This document shows, piece after piece, positions 19,116 to 26,207 of a stretch of 64,000 nt of DNA. The translations under genes were made by a program, and so were the position numbers. The notes beneath the pieces were generated by a model. That model was not told the DNA's origin, searched no databases, and saw nothing but the letters and a program-made list of their open reading frames with translations. Positions within the stretch are counted from its first letter, which is position 1. Each line of letters opens with the position of its first letter. This DNA comes from Rhizobium oryziradicis (GTDB lineage: Bacteria; Pseudomonadota; Alphaproteobacteria; Rhizobiales; Rhizobiaceae), in assembly GCF_001939045.1 (NCBI RefSeq), contig NZ_MKIM01000024.1:1-64000 (forward strand). The letters are read 5' to 3'.

Positions 19116-19145
19116 CTGCGACCTGTAACGCGTTACAGGTCGCAG
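19116..19145. promoter_or_regulatory. 30-bp perfect palindrome in the divergent AraC / DUF4097-like promoter
   Basis: Left arm CTGCGACCTGTAACG (19116-19130) and right arm CGTTACAGGTCGCAG (19131-19145) are exact reverse complements with no spacer. It lies 61 bp upstream of the regulator ATG and 56 bp upstream of the exported protein ATG. The core TGTAACGCGTTACA looks like a TetR- or other dimer-type operator; the protein that binds is unknown. Confidence 0.75.
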
Positions 19146-19200
19146 ATTGCGCATAAATTCGCAAATGCTCCTTCATCACAACCCGTTGGAGCCGATCTCG

Positions 19201-19938
19201 ATGAAAAAGCGCACTGTTATTCTTGGCATTTTTGCCGCTCTTGTCACCCTCTCGGCCGTGGATGGAGCCGTCTCCCGCTGGGGCCGGGGCGAAACCATCA
19301 GCCCGCCTCTGGACTTGTCCGGGGTCTCAAAATTGCGCGTCAATGGTGCTGCAAGCCAGATCAGCATCTCGACCCAAAATGACAAGCCGTTTTCGGCGCA
19401 ACTGATCGGCAGGCGCGATGGCTGGGGGGCGCTGTGGCACTCCGGCTGGTCAGCACGCGATTGCCCGCAAAACGGCACCATGCAGGTGGAGGGCGATACG
19501 CTGATGGTAGAGACCTCTGCCCTGTCGCGCTTTTTCGATTGGTCCGATTGCACCATTGAGCTCTCCGCCAATATGCGCCCCGGCTCCGCCGTGATCATCC
19601 GCCAACAGGCCGCCCGCATGACGCTTTCGGGCGATTATTCTACCGTGCAGGTCCATGCCAATGCCGGTGATTTTGCCCTCACCGGTCATGCTGATACGCT
19701 GGATGTTTCGGGAGCGGCGCTTCGCGCCAGCGCTATTTTTGAAACGGTGGTGCACAGCGAGGCTATCAACTTTTCCGGCAAAATGATGGATGTGACCTTA
19801 CGCTTTCTGGTGCCAACCCAGATCAGCTACGCCGTGGAAGCCACAGCATCGTTTATTGACAGCAGCCTGCCGAATACGCCGGGCGCGAAACCAGCCATTA
19901 CCATTCGCGGTGAAATGGTGCGGGCGACAATTAAATAG
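19201..19938 (+). CDS. Exported DUF4097/DUF2807-like beta-helix protein
   Basis: 245 residues from the ATG at 19201 (GGAG upstream). It has a signal peptide MKKRTVILGIFAALVTLSAV, then a region of short beta-repeats: LDLSGVSKLRVNGAASQIS, MQVEGDTLMVETSALSRFF, MRPGSAVIIRQQAARMTLSG, VHANAGDFALTGHADTLDVS. The style of self-referring strands resembles DUF4097/DUF2807 (adhesin-head-like) proteins of unknown function. It is likely periplasmic or envelope-associated. It is divergent from the membrane AraC regulator and shares its palindromic operator, so it is the likely target. Its 3' end overlaps the convergent acetyltransferase by 8 bp. Confidence 0.65.
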   Translation: MKKRTVILGIFAALVTLSAVDGAVSRWGRGETISPPLDLSGVSKLRVNGAASQISISTQNDKPFSAQLIGRRDGWGALWHSGWSARDCPQNGTMQVEGDTLMVETSALSRFFDWSDCTIELSANMRPGSAVIIRQQAARMTLSGDYSTVQVHANAGDFALTGHADTLDVSGAALRASAIFETVVHSEAINFSGKMMDVTLRFLVPTQISYAVEATASFIDSSLPNTPGAKPAITIRGEMVRATIK

Positions 19939-20443
19939 AATTCTCAATCCTTAACTCCATGGCCGCCAGATCCAGCCAGCGGCCAAATTTGGTGCCGACT
20001 TCGCGGTGAATGCCCACTAGTTGAAAGCCGAGTTTTTCATGCAAGGCAATGGAGGCCACATTCCCGGCCTCTATCGCGGCAATCATCACATGAACATTGC
20101 TTAGCTTTGCCCGCTGGATCAAAGCCTGCATCAATATTTTGCCAAGGCCCGCACCTCGGCAATCCTTATCAACATAGACAGAATGCTCAACCGTGTGGCG
20201 ATAGCCATCAAAAGCCCGCCAATCACCATAGGAGGCGTAGCCCGCCACTTTGCCATCCACCTCAACAACGAGCACGGGAAAGCCACGGGCGCGGCGCTGC
20301 TCCAGCCAGGCACGACGATTGGCAACGTCAATCAGCACATCATTCCAGATCGCGGTGGTATGCTCAACGGCATGGTTATAAATATCGCGAATGGTAGCAA
20401 GATCGCCGTCCGCAGCGTCGCGAACAAGATGGTCAGATGTCAT
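19931..20443 (-). CDS. GNAT N-acetyltransferase, phosphinothricin acetyltransferase-like
   Basis: 170 residues from MTSDHLVRDAADGDLATIRD, which matches the Pat/YncA family start. The fold is seen as IYNHAVEHTTAIWND, a VLVVEVDGKVAGYASYGDWR strand pair, the acetyl-CoA loop VDKDCRGAGLGKILMQALI (R/Q-x-x-G-x-G/A), and the IEAGNVASIALHEKLGF motif. The family acetylates phosphinothricin, methionine sulfoximine or similar amino acid analogues; the natural substrate is uncertain. It overlaps the 3' end of the neighbouring plus-strand gene. Confidence 0.88.
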   Translation of the reverse strand: MTSDHLVRDAADGDLATIRDIYNHAVEHTTAIWNDVLIDVANRRAWLEQRRARGFPVLVVEVDGKVAGYASYGDWRAFDGYRHTVEHSVYVDKDCRGAGLGKILMQALIQRAKLSNVHVMIAAIEAGNVASIALHEKLGFQLVGIHREVGTKFGRWLDLAAMELRIENSI

Positions 20444-20465
20444 GGAAAATCCATTTCGGGCAAGA

Positions 20466-21119
20466 TTACAGGCTGATCGCAGTGACCACCGCCGAATAAT
20501 GCACAGCCGCTGCAACCACTACAAAACCATGCCAGATTGCATTTTGGAAGCGTAACTTTTCCCAAACGTGAAAGATAACGCCTGCTGAATACAGCACGCC
20601 GCCAATCACAATCAGCTGCATGGTCACCGCCGGCAGGCGCGCAGAGAGCGGCTCGAACGCCAAAAGCCCGCTCCAGCCCATGGCCAGATACAGCAAAATC
20701 GCCAAGCGATCATAGCGCCCCGGATAGCGACATTTGAGAAAAATGCCCAAAATCGCAGTAGCCCAGATGCCAATCAGCAACAGCACAATCAAAGGCTCAT
20801 CAGAGCCGTGCTGCAAAAAGGGTGTGTAGGTGGCGGCAATCAGCACAAAAATGGCCGAGTGGTCGAGCCTGCGCAAATAGGCCTTAAACCGTGAGCGCGG
20901 CCACATATTATAGGTGAAGGAACAGCCCATCACCAAAATCAAACCAACCCCATAAATCCAGCTGGCGGCAATGGCTCCATAGCTGGTGAACACGGTTGCG
21001 TAAAAAATCAGGGCGGTGACGCCAATCAGCGCAAAGACAACGCCGACGCCATGGACAACGCCATCGGCAATCAACTCCGGCACATCATATTTGCGCCCAA
21101 AGCGAAAATCGTCACTCAT
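20466..21119 (-). CDS. Hemolysin III / PAQR family membrane protein (TrhA-like)
   Basis: 217 residues with seven predicted transmembrane helices. PAQR-type features are the N-terminal ELIADGVVHGVGVVFALIG with the early His, the SHHR-equivalent segment LRRLDHSAIFVLIAATYTPF, and the C-terminal AGVIFHVWEKLRFQNAIWHGF with two His. These His residues with an Asp form the zinc site of the family. Bacterial members are annotated hemolysin III; in E. coli TrhA affects membrane fluidity. True haemolysis is not implied. Confidence 0.92.
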   Translation of the reverse strand: MSDDFRFGRKYDVPELIADGVVHGVGVVFALIGVTALIFYATVFTSYGAIAASWIYGVGLILVMGCSFTYNMWPRSRFKAYLRRLDHSAIFVLIAATYTPFLQHGSDEPLIVLLLIGIWATAILGIFLKCRYPGRYDRLAILLYLAMGWSGLLAFEPLSARLPAVTMQLIVIGGVLYSAGVIFHVWEKLRFQNAIWHGFVVVAAAVHYSAVVTAISL

Positions 21120-21207
21120 GCTGTTTGCCGTCCATGTTTCTGCGCATATCTCGATATATAAGTCTCAATATGTGACTCTTTGGTCAATCGCATCGCCGAT
21201 TTTAAAA

Positions 21208-21232
21208 GTTGCTGATGAAGATCATCAGCAAC
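21208..21232 (-). terminator. Hairpin terminator downstream of the cytochrome b561 gene
   Basis: A perfect 11-bp stem GTTGCTGATGA / TCATCAGCAAC with a 3-base loop. Read on the minus strand it is followed by TTTTAAAA. It lies 65 bp after the cytochrome b561 stop and just upstream of the hemolysin III gene. Confidence 0.7.
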
Positions 21233-21296
21233 CCAGACAATTTGAAGGCAAAAGCCTTCATTGCCAATGTGCTATGTCATTTTATTTTGCGTTGCA

Positions 21297-21842
21297 TCAT
21301 GTCATGCGCGACAGAACTTCGTCCTTTTTAATCAGACGATGCCAGGCGACAGCAGCCAGATGAAGCCCCAAAATGGTGAAAAAGGTGTAAGCGCCATAAT
21401 GATGTATCGTTGACGCCAAGCGCCCCAGAGCGCGATCGGCCGTGATCAGGTTTGGCCATTGAAACAGCCAGAACCACGGAAGAGACCGTCCGGCAGCCGC
21501 GGAGGTGATATAGCCGCTCACGGGCATCAGCACCATAAGCGCATAAAGCGCCATATGCGCCGCATGCGCGCCGATCCGCACCGGGATGGACGGCACCGCC
21601 TGCCACGAGGGCTCACCGTAGACGGCCCGAAGCGGAATGCGCAAAACAATCAGCACCAGCGCCGTCATGCCCAAGGATTTGTGAATTTCGAGCAGGAATT
21701 GCCGCTCAGGCAAGCCCGGTGTCAAATAGGAGCAATAGAGCCCCAGCCCCAAGGCGCAGATGATGATGCAGGCCATGGCCCAATGCAGAATTCGCTGCGG
21801 ACGCCGGTAGCGGTAAGCGGTTTGGTCCTTGTTGAGCGTCAC
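21297..21842 (-). CDS. Cytochrome b561 (CybB family)
   Basis: 181 residues with four transmembrane helices and haem-ligand histidines in the expected places: PQRILHWAMACIIICALG, LEIHKSLGMTALVLIVLR, AHAAHMALYALMVLMPVSGY and IHHYGAYTFFTILGLHLAAV. The family is a di-haem inner-membrane quinol oxidoreductase that may pass electrons to periplasmic acceptors or superoxide. A CRP/FNR-type dyad GTGAT-N4-ATCAC lies about 100 bp upstream of the start, which suggests redox or carbon control. Confidence 0.92.
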   Translation of the reverse strand: MTLNKDQTAYRYRRPQRILHWAMACIIICALGLGLYCSYLTPGLPERQFLLEIHKSLGMTALVLIVLRIPLRAVYGEPSWQAVPSIPVRIGAHAAHMALYALMVLMPVSGYITSAAAGRSLPWFWLFQWPNLITADRALGRLASTIHHYGAYTFFTILGLHLAAVAWHRLIKKDEVLSRMT

Positions 21843-21943
21843 GTTTGATCTCCGAAAGCGACAGCAGATGTTTTCACACTACAATCACATTGCCGGAGCA
21901 AATTGAAATGAACCAAATGTGAGGGGTTCGTGACGGCTTTGCA

Positions 21944-21957
21944 GTGATGTCGATCAC
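21944..21957. promoter_or_regulatory. CRP/FNR-type dyad upstream of cytochrome b561
   Basis: GTGATGTCGATCAC, a perfect dyad with CRP/FNR-superfamily half-sites, 102-115 bp upstream of the cytochrome b561 start on the minus strand. It shares half-sites with the site at 10300-10313 upstream of msrB. Confidence 0.45.
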
Positions 21958-22055
21958 GACCTTTTCACCGCAAAGCCTTGAAGTTGCACGCTATAACCGG
22001 TTGATTTCGCGGGGCAGATCAGAACCCGTCGATGACCACTGTTGACTGACAAGCT

Positions 22056-22373
22056 CTATTGGCGGGCACAGTCCTGACAAAAAGGCGTGGCGGGCAAAAG
22101 CGCCAGCCGCTCCGGCACAATCGGCGCGCCGCACGTAACGCAAAACCCGTAGGTGCCCTTGCCAATCCTCTCAATCGCGGCGTCAATGCCCTTCAACTCG
22201 GCCTCGCCCGCATGGCCAAGCCCCTCCAGCACCTCGTCATTTTCGGCCTCAACCGCCTGCTCTTCCATATCGGCGCTGCGAGGATCATTGAGATCATCAT
22301 CAATTTTGCCAAGTCGTTGTGTCAACTCCTGACGGCGGGTCAAAAGCGCCTGATAATACGCGCTGGTGTCCAT
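22056..22373 (-). CDS. DksA/TraR family C4 zinc-finger protein
   Basis: 105 residues. A helical N-terminal half (LLTRRQELTQRLGKIDDDLN) is followed by the C-terminal C4 finger YGFCVTCGAPIVPERLALLP with FCQDCARQ. Short members lack the full DksA coiled coil, so a role on RNA polymerase is possible but not certain. The gene is downstream of and on the same strand as the universal stress gene with 15 bp between them, so they are one operon, consistent with a stress or low-oxygen regulon. Confidence 0.9.
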   Translation of the reverse strand: MDTSAYYQALLTRRQELTQRLGKIDDDLNDPRSADMEEQAVEAENDEVLEGLGHAGEAELKGIDAAIERIGKGTYGFCVTCGAPIVPERLALLPATPFCQDCARQ

Positions 22374-22388
22374 GGCTCACCCCCTTTG

Positions 22389-22799
22389 TTAACGGTCCAC
22401 CAGCACCGAGCATTTTGCGTGGCGCACCACACGATCTGCTGTCGCGCCAATGAGATAGTTGGAGAAATCCGGCAGATGCGACGCAACAATGATGAGGTCT
22501 GCGTGGCGCTCGGTGGCGGCGGCCAAAATCTCATGGGCGGGCGAGCCGATGCGCAATTCAATCTCGGCGGCAATACCGGCCTCGTCACGCAGGGCCGCCA
22601 GCTTGACCTTGCCGTCCTCAATGGCACTTTCCATAATGCCATGCGGAATATCCACCGCGAGATAGGTTGGGATTTGCTCAACCACAGTGACCAGCACAAT
22701 CTTGCCGCCATCATCCAGCAAGGACACCGCTTTTTTCAGCGCGCGCTCGCCCTTGTCCAATTGTCCGCATTCAACCGGTACGATGATTGTTTTAAACAT
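22389..22799 (-). CDS. Universal stress protein (UspA family)
   Basis: 136 residues from MFKTIIVPVECGQLDKGERA, with AGGAGAGG before the ATG at 22797-22799. It has the UspA fold: beta-strand 1 with a conserved Pro (IIVPVE), the mid-section VTVVEQIPTYLAV, and the C-terminal nucleotide-binding loop IVASHLPDFSNYLIGATADR with VVRHAKCSVLVDR (G-x2-A-x-R-V-V, S-V-L-V). ATP binding is likely. It is the first gene of an operon with the DksA/TraR protein, and a consensus FNR box lies 82-95 bp upstream. Confidence 0.9.
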   Translation of the reverse strand: MFKTIIVPVECGQLDKGERALKKAVSLLDDGGKIVLVTVVEQIPTYLAVDIPHGIMESAIEDGKVKLAALRDEAGIAAEIELRIGSPAHEILAAATERHADLIIVASHLPDFSNYLIGATADRVVRHAKCSVLVDR

Positions 22800-22880
22800 G
22801 CGACCTCTCCTCAGGTTTGTGACGGCCCACTTTTTTGCAGGTCTACAACCCAAATATGCGCCGCTTCCGTTCAGCGCACC

Positions 22881-22894
22881 TTGATCAGGATCAA
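22881..22894. promoter_or_regulatory. FNR/FixK box (TTGAT-N4-ATCAA)
   Basis: TTGATCAGGATCAA is an exact match to the FNR/FnrN/FixK anaerobox. It lies in the divergent region between the usp gene (minus) and the VOC gene (plus), 82 bp from the usp start and 110 bp from the plus-strand start. Usp genes are typical low-oxygen targets of these regulators. Confidence 0.7.
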
Positions 22895-23003
22895 GCTTAA
22901 CCGTTCAGCATTATCGAACAATTCTTCATCAAAATCCTATCTTTAATAAACAATGGATGGTGCCTATATTGGCGAAGAAACAATCACCGGATCGGAGACA
23001 ACA

Positions 23004-23963
23004 ATGGATCGCCGCGACATGCTCACTGCCACCGCCTGTGTTGTCGCATCCAGCCTCTTCGCCACCCGCGCCATCGCCGGAGAAAAACCCATGACCGCCC
23101 CAAAGCAAGATAGTTTTGCCCTGAGCCGCCCCTTGCATGTTGGCCAATCCCATCTGGTGGTGAAGGATCTGGAGATGACCTCCAGCTTTTACCAGACAAT
23201 GCTGGGGTTGAGCGTTCTGGATAAAAGTGCTGGCGGTGCTGTGCTGGGCACGGCCAGCACGCCGCTGTTGACCCTCACCACCCGCTCAGACGCTGCCCGT
23301 GCGCCACGCAATGCGGCAGGTCTGTTTCACAATGCGTTTTTGCTGCCAAGCCGCAAGGCGCTGGGGCAATGGCTCTATCAGGCCGCGCAAAACAACGTGC
23401 AACTGGATGGGGCCTCCGACCATCTCGTGAGCGAGGCCATCTACCTGTCTGATCCCGAAGGCAATGGCATCGAAATCTACCGCGACCGCAGCCCGATGGA
23501 ATGGACCTATCATGCCGACGGCACCGTGGAGATGGCAACAGAGCGCCTGAACCTGCAAGAGCTATACAACAGCGCGGCAGCAAAACCTGAATGGAACGGC
23601 ATGCCGGAAGGCTCGGCCATGGGCCATATTCATCTGCAGGTGGGCAATGTGGCGGAGGCTGATCGCTTCTATGAAGGCGTTTTGGGCTTGAAGAAAATGG
23701 CCACCTACCCCGGTGCCAGCTTCTTCGCCTCCGGCCAATACCACCACCATGTGGCCGCCAACATCTGGAACAGCCGGGGTGCCACGGCCCGCCAAGCGGC
23801 CATGACCGGGCTTTCGGGTTATTCGCTGGCTTATAATGATCAAGCAGCGCTTGCCAAAGCCTTGGCGACATTGGATGAGCTGGAAATTGCTACAACCAAG
23901 ACTTCAGAAGGCGTGGCGTTGCAAGACCCTTGGGGCATTGGGCTGACGCTGAAAGCGGCTTAA
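23004..23963 (+). CDS. VOC (glyoxalase/catechol 2,3-dioxygenase-like) protein with a Tat-like leader
   Basis: 319 residues from the ATG at 23004 (GGAGACAACA upstream). Two VOC modules are visible: the first from VGQSHLVVKDLEMTSSFYQ to LSDPEGNGIEIYRDRS, the second from MGHIHLQVGNVAEADRFYEG to VALQDPWGIGLTL. Metal ligands fit His (GQSHL), Glu (IEIY) and the second-module His (GHIHL, YHHHVAANIW). This resembles CatE-type extradiol dioxygenases of unknown substrate. The leader MDRRDMLTATACVVASSLFA then TRAIA looks like a twin-arginine signal, which would export the enzyme; relatives are usually cytoplasmic, and an internal ATG at 23091 would give the usual start. Confidence 0.82.
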   Translation: MDRRDMLTATACVVASSLFATRAIAGEKPMTAPKQDSFALSRPLHVGQSHLVVKDLEMTSSFYQTMLGLSVLDKSAGGAVLGTASTPLLTLTTRSDAARAPRNAAGLFHNAFLLPSRKALGQWLYQAAQNNVQLDGASDHLVSEAIYLSDPEGNGIEIYRDRSPMEWTYHADGTVEMATERLNLQELYNSAAAKPEWNGMPEGSAMGHIHLQVGNVAEADRFYEGVLGLKKMATYPGASFFASGQYHHHVAANIWNSRGATARQAAMTGLSGYSLAYNDQAALAKALATLDELEIATTKTSEGVALQDPWGIGLTLKAA

Positions 23964-24700
23964 TTCACCACCGGTGCTTTCGCCTTTACCGCCTCATCCA
24001 GATGCACAAACACCACGCCGCGGGCTTTCAGCGCCTTCAGCCCTGCGGCCACGCCTTCGCCAGCGGCGTGGGTGGGCTGGTTGATATGGGCAATCAGCAC
24101 GTCGCCATTTTTGGCGTGGGCAAATTGTTGTTCGGTTTGTTTCGCACCCAGAAGCGAGCCAGAATCACCGTTGATGGAAAAGCCGCCGATCTGATAGCCC
24201 ATGGCCTTGATCTGGGTGATGGCCGAGGGTGAATATTTGGCAGTGGCGTCGCGATACCAGCGCGGGGCGGGAAAGCCTACGGCGATCATGGCTTGTGCGC
24301 CGCCGTTGACCTCTTTGGCCACCGCTTCCGGCGATCCGGCAGCGGGAATACCATAGACTTTTGTGGGATAATCAACCGCTGGAATGTGGTTTTCGCCGTG
24401 GTTTTCCACCTCGAACAGATCAGGCCTGCTTTTCAGCACGGCCACCGCCTCCGGGTTGGTTTTAATCCAGCGGCCGGTGACAAAAATCGTCGCCTTGATG
24501 TTTTCATCCAACAATGTGGACAGAATGCGCATGTCAGTTTTGCCCATGCAGGCATCCAGCGTCACCGCCACATGGACAGGCCCGCCTTTGGCTGGCACCA
24601 CATGCAATTTTGGCTCAACCAGGCCATCCGGGGCGGCAAAGACCGAGCTGGCAAAACAAAAGCAGGCTGCACCGGCAAACAGAAGATGAAGAACACGCAT
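23960..24700 (-). CDS. Polysaccharide deacetylase family protein (exported)
   Basis: About 246 residues. A signal peptide starting MRVLHLLFAGAACFCFASSV is followed by a NodB-fold domain: PVHVAVTLDACMGKTDMRIL (strand with Asp), ATIFVTGRWIKTNPEAV, and FEVENHGENHIPAVDYPTK with the metal-binding His pair. The first motif reads TLDAC instead of the usual TFDDG, a variation seen in one subfamily, so activity on chitin or peptidoglycan is likely but not certain. The start is ATG 24700; an in-frame TTG lies 12 bp upstream. It converges on the VOC gene with a 4-bp overlap. Confidence 0.85.
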   Translation of the reverse strand: MRVLHLLFAGAACFCFASSVFAAPDGLVEPKLHVVPAKGGPVHVAVTLDACMGKTDMRILSTLLDENIKATIFVTGRWIKTNPEAVAVLKSRPDLFEVENHGENHIPAVDYPTKVYGIPAAGSPEAVAKEVNGGAQAMIAVGFPAPRWYRDATAKYSPSAITQIKAMGYQIGGFSINGDSGSLLGAKQTEQQFAHAKNGDVLIAHINQPTHAAGEGVAAGLKALKARGVVFVHLDEAVKAKAPVVN

Positions 24701-24765
24701 GGGATCACTCAAACAGAAGATATGCGCAAGCCAAAGCGCTCAATTTTCTCAGTCGTCAAGACACT

Positions 24766-24777
24766 TTCAATTGAAAC
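24766..24777. promoter_or_regulatory. vir-box-like sequence upstream of the deacetylase gene
   Basis: TTCAATTGAAAC matches the VirG vir-box consensus TNCAATTGAAAY exactly and sits in a TTTCAATTGAAA palindrome, 66-77 bp upstream of the deacetylase start. One match in 64 kb could be chance. Confidence 0.25.
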
Positions 24778-24780
24778 CCA

Positions 24781-25698
24781 TCACATCAGCACAAAACCCT
24801 GCGGCTGCGGCGTTGGTGGCAAATCGCGCTCGCCCAGCGCTTCGAGCAGATTGATCTCAATGGTGCGCGCCATCGCATCAATGGGCAGATTGTTGGGCTG
24901 CATGCCAAAAGGCTCTTCCAGCTCGTCACCCAAGGCATCCAGGCCAAAAAACGTATAGGCCATAATGGCGCTGGCCAGCGGCGTGAACCAGCCCAGCACG
25001 TCATCAAACCCAAACGGCAGGATGAAGCAGAAAATATGCGCCGTGCGGTGCAACAGCAAGGAATAGGCGAAGGGCACCGGCGTGTTGCGAATGCGCTCAC
25101 AGGCCCCCTGCACGCCAGCCAGTTCCGACAGGCTGCGATCCAGCGTGGCAAAATCCACATCCGTCAAATGGCCCTGCTGCTGCAGCGTGGCAAGCTCGGT
25201 TGAGACCTTGCGCAACAGCAAATCCGGCCCGTTGCGGCTGGCTTGCAGGTCTGCAATATCTTGCGCAGTCAGGCGGTTCAAGCCAGCATTTGAGGCCGCT
25301 TGCGGGCGCAAGTGCTGCACCATGGCAAAGCCGAATGCGATGATCAGGGACAAGATCCGCCGCCGTGCGAGCGCCTGCCCCCGCACCTCCAGCACAAGCG
25401 TCTGGCGTGCCAGGCTTCTGGCAGACACCAGCATCTGGCCCCATAATTTGCGCCCTTCCCACCAGCGATCATAACAGGCGTTGTTGCGAAAGCCGAGAAA
25501 CAGCGAAATCGTCACCCCCATAATGGCAATGGGCGCGCCGCTGAAACTCGGCACAATGCCGGGATAGGTATGATGGCCAAAGACCACCAGCGACGACAAC
25601 ACCGCAACCAGAACCAGCTGCGGCAGAATGTTGGGCAAAATCGAGCCGCGCAGGGTGAAAAACAGGGTGAACAGGGTTGGGCGGTCACGGACAATCAT
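24781..25698 (-). CDS. Bestrophin family channel protein
   Basis: 305 residues. The bestrophin/RFP-TM pattern is clear: an N-terminal MIVRDRPTLFTLFFTLRGSI, a hydrophobic helix (LVLVAVLSSLVVFGHHTYPG), the hallmark IMGVTISLFLGFRNNACYDR followed by WWEGRKLWGQ, two C-terminal helices (ICFILPFGFDDVLGWFTPLA) and the end motif LPIDAMARTIEINLLEALG. Bacterial bestrophins form pentameric ion channels, cation- or anion-selective. It is followed closely by the deacetylase on the same strand (80 bp). Confidence 0.93.
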   Translation of the reverse strand: MIVRDRPTLFTLFFTLRGSILPNILPQLVLVAVLSSLVVFGHHTYPGIVPSFSGAPIAIMGVTISLFLGFRNNACYDRWWEGRKLWGQMLVSARSLARQTLVLEVRGQALARRRILSLIIAFGFAMVQHLRPQAASNAGLNRLTAQDIADLQASRNGPDLLLRKVSTELATLQQQGHLTDVDFATLDRSLSELAGVQGACERIRNTPVPFAYSLLLHRTAHIFCFILPFGFDDVLGWFTPLASAIMAYTFFGLDALGDELEEPFGMQPNNLPIDAMARTIEINLLEALGERDLPPTPQPQGFVLM

Positions 25699-25789
25699 GA
25701 GGGCATCTCGATCAGGGGTGGGGCTCGTCTATAGACCCCGTTCTACCCCCGGTCCAGCGCTGTTGCTGCAACGCACCATCACGTTTTGA

Positions 25790-26083
25790 TCACGCCTTGT
25801 CGGATTGTGGTTGCGCTGGATGCACCACCAGCGCCACCAGCCGCACCACCACGGGCCGCACCAGCATGACGCAAATGAAGGCCACCGGCATGGCCACCAC
25901 ATAGGCTTCCCAGGTGCGGCGGGGCAAATCTGCGGTGATGCCGCCATTGACGCAGGCAATGGTGGCGCACATCAAAAAGGCCATGATGCCCGCCATGAAA
26001 AAGGCAAACACGACTGGGGCGGTGCGCGGATGCAACTTATACCAACGGCGCATTTTTTGGATATCGGATTGATAGGATGACAT
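25790..26083 (-). CDS. DUF2798 small membrane protein
   Basis: 97 residues with two transmembrane helices (VVFAFFMAGIMAFLMCATIA and WEAYVVAMPVAFICVMLVRP, then VVVRLVALVV). The P-x9-M-x-F-x-M-x-x-V-like first helix and the WP/W-E-A-Y second-helix start fit DUF2798. The function is unknown. It is divergent from a LysR gene with a palindrome between them, so it is probably that regulator's target. Confidence 0.85.
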   Translation of the reverse strand: MSSYQSDIQKMRRWYKLHPRTAPVVFAFFMAGIMAFLMCATIACVNGGITADLPRRTWEAYVVAMPVAFICVMLVRPVVVRLVALVVHPAQPQSDKA

Positions 26084-26162
26084 GTTTAAACTCTCCTGTG
26101 TGTGTCATGTGCAGAAGATGCCCCACATTGCGTTTCTGCGGTAGAACACCGTCCCTATTCTC

Positions 26163-26178
26163 AGTATAAAGCTATACT
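26163..26178. promoter_or_regulatory. Dyad AGTATA-N4-TATACT between DUF2798 and LysR genes
   Basis: The perfect dyad AGTATAAAGCTATACT contains the LysR T-N11-A pattern and lies 30-45 bp upstream of the LysR start, in the divergent promoter. Confidence 0.5.
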
Positions 26179-26207
26179 TACGAATAGAGAGGTCGGATCG
26201 AAAGCCA

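Noticed and set aside
18000..19382. A 460-codon open frame on the plus strand antisense to the AraC gene
   Set aside because: His/Gln/Arg-rich composition without family motifs, typical of an antisense shadow in GC-rich DNA; the minus strand encodes a clear regulator.
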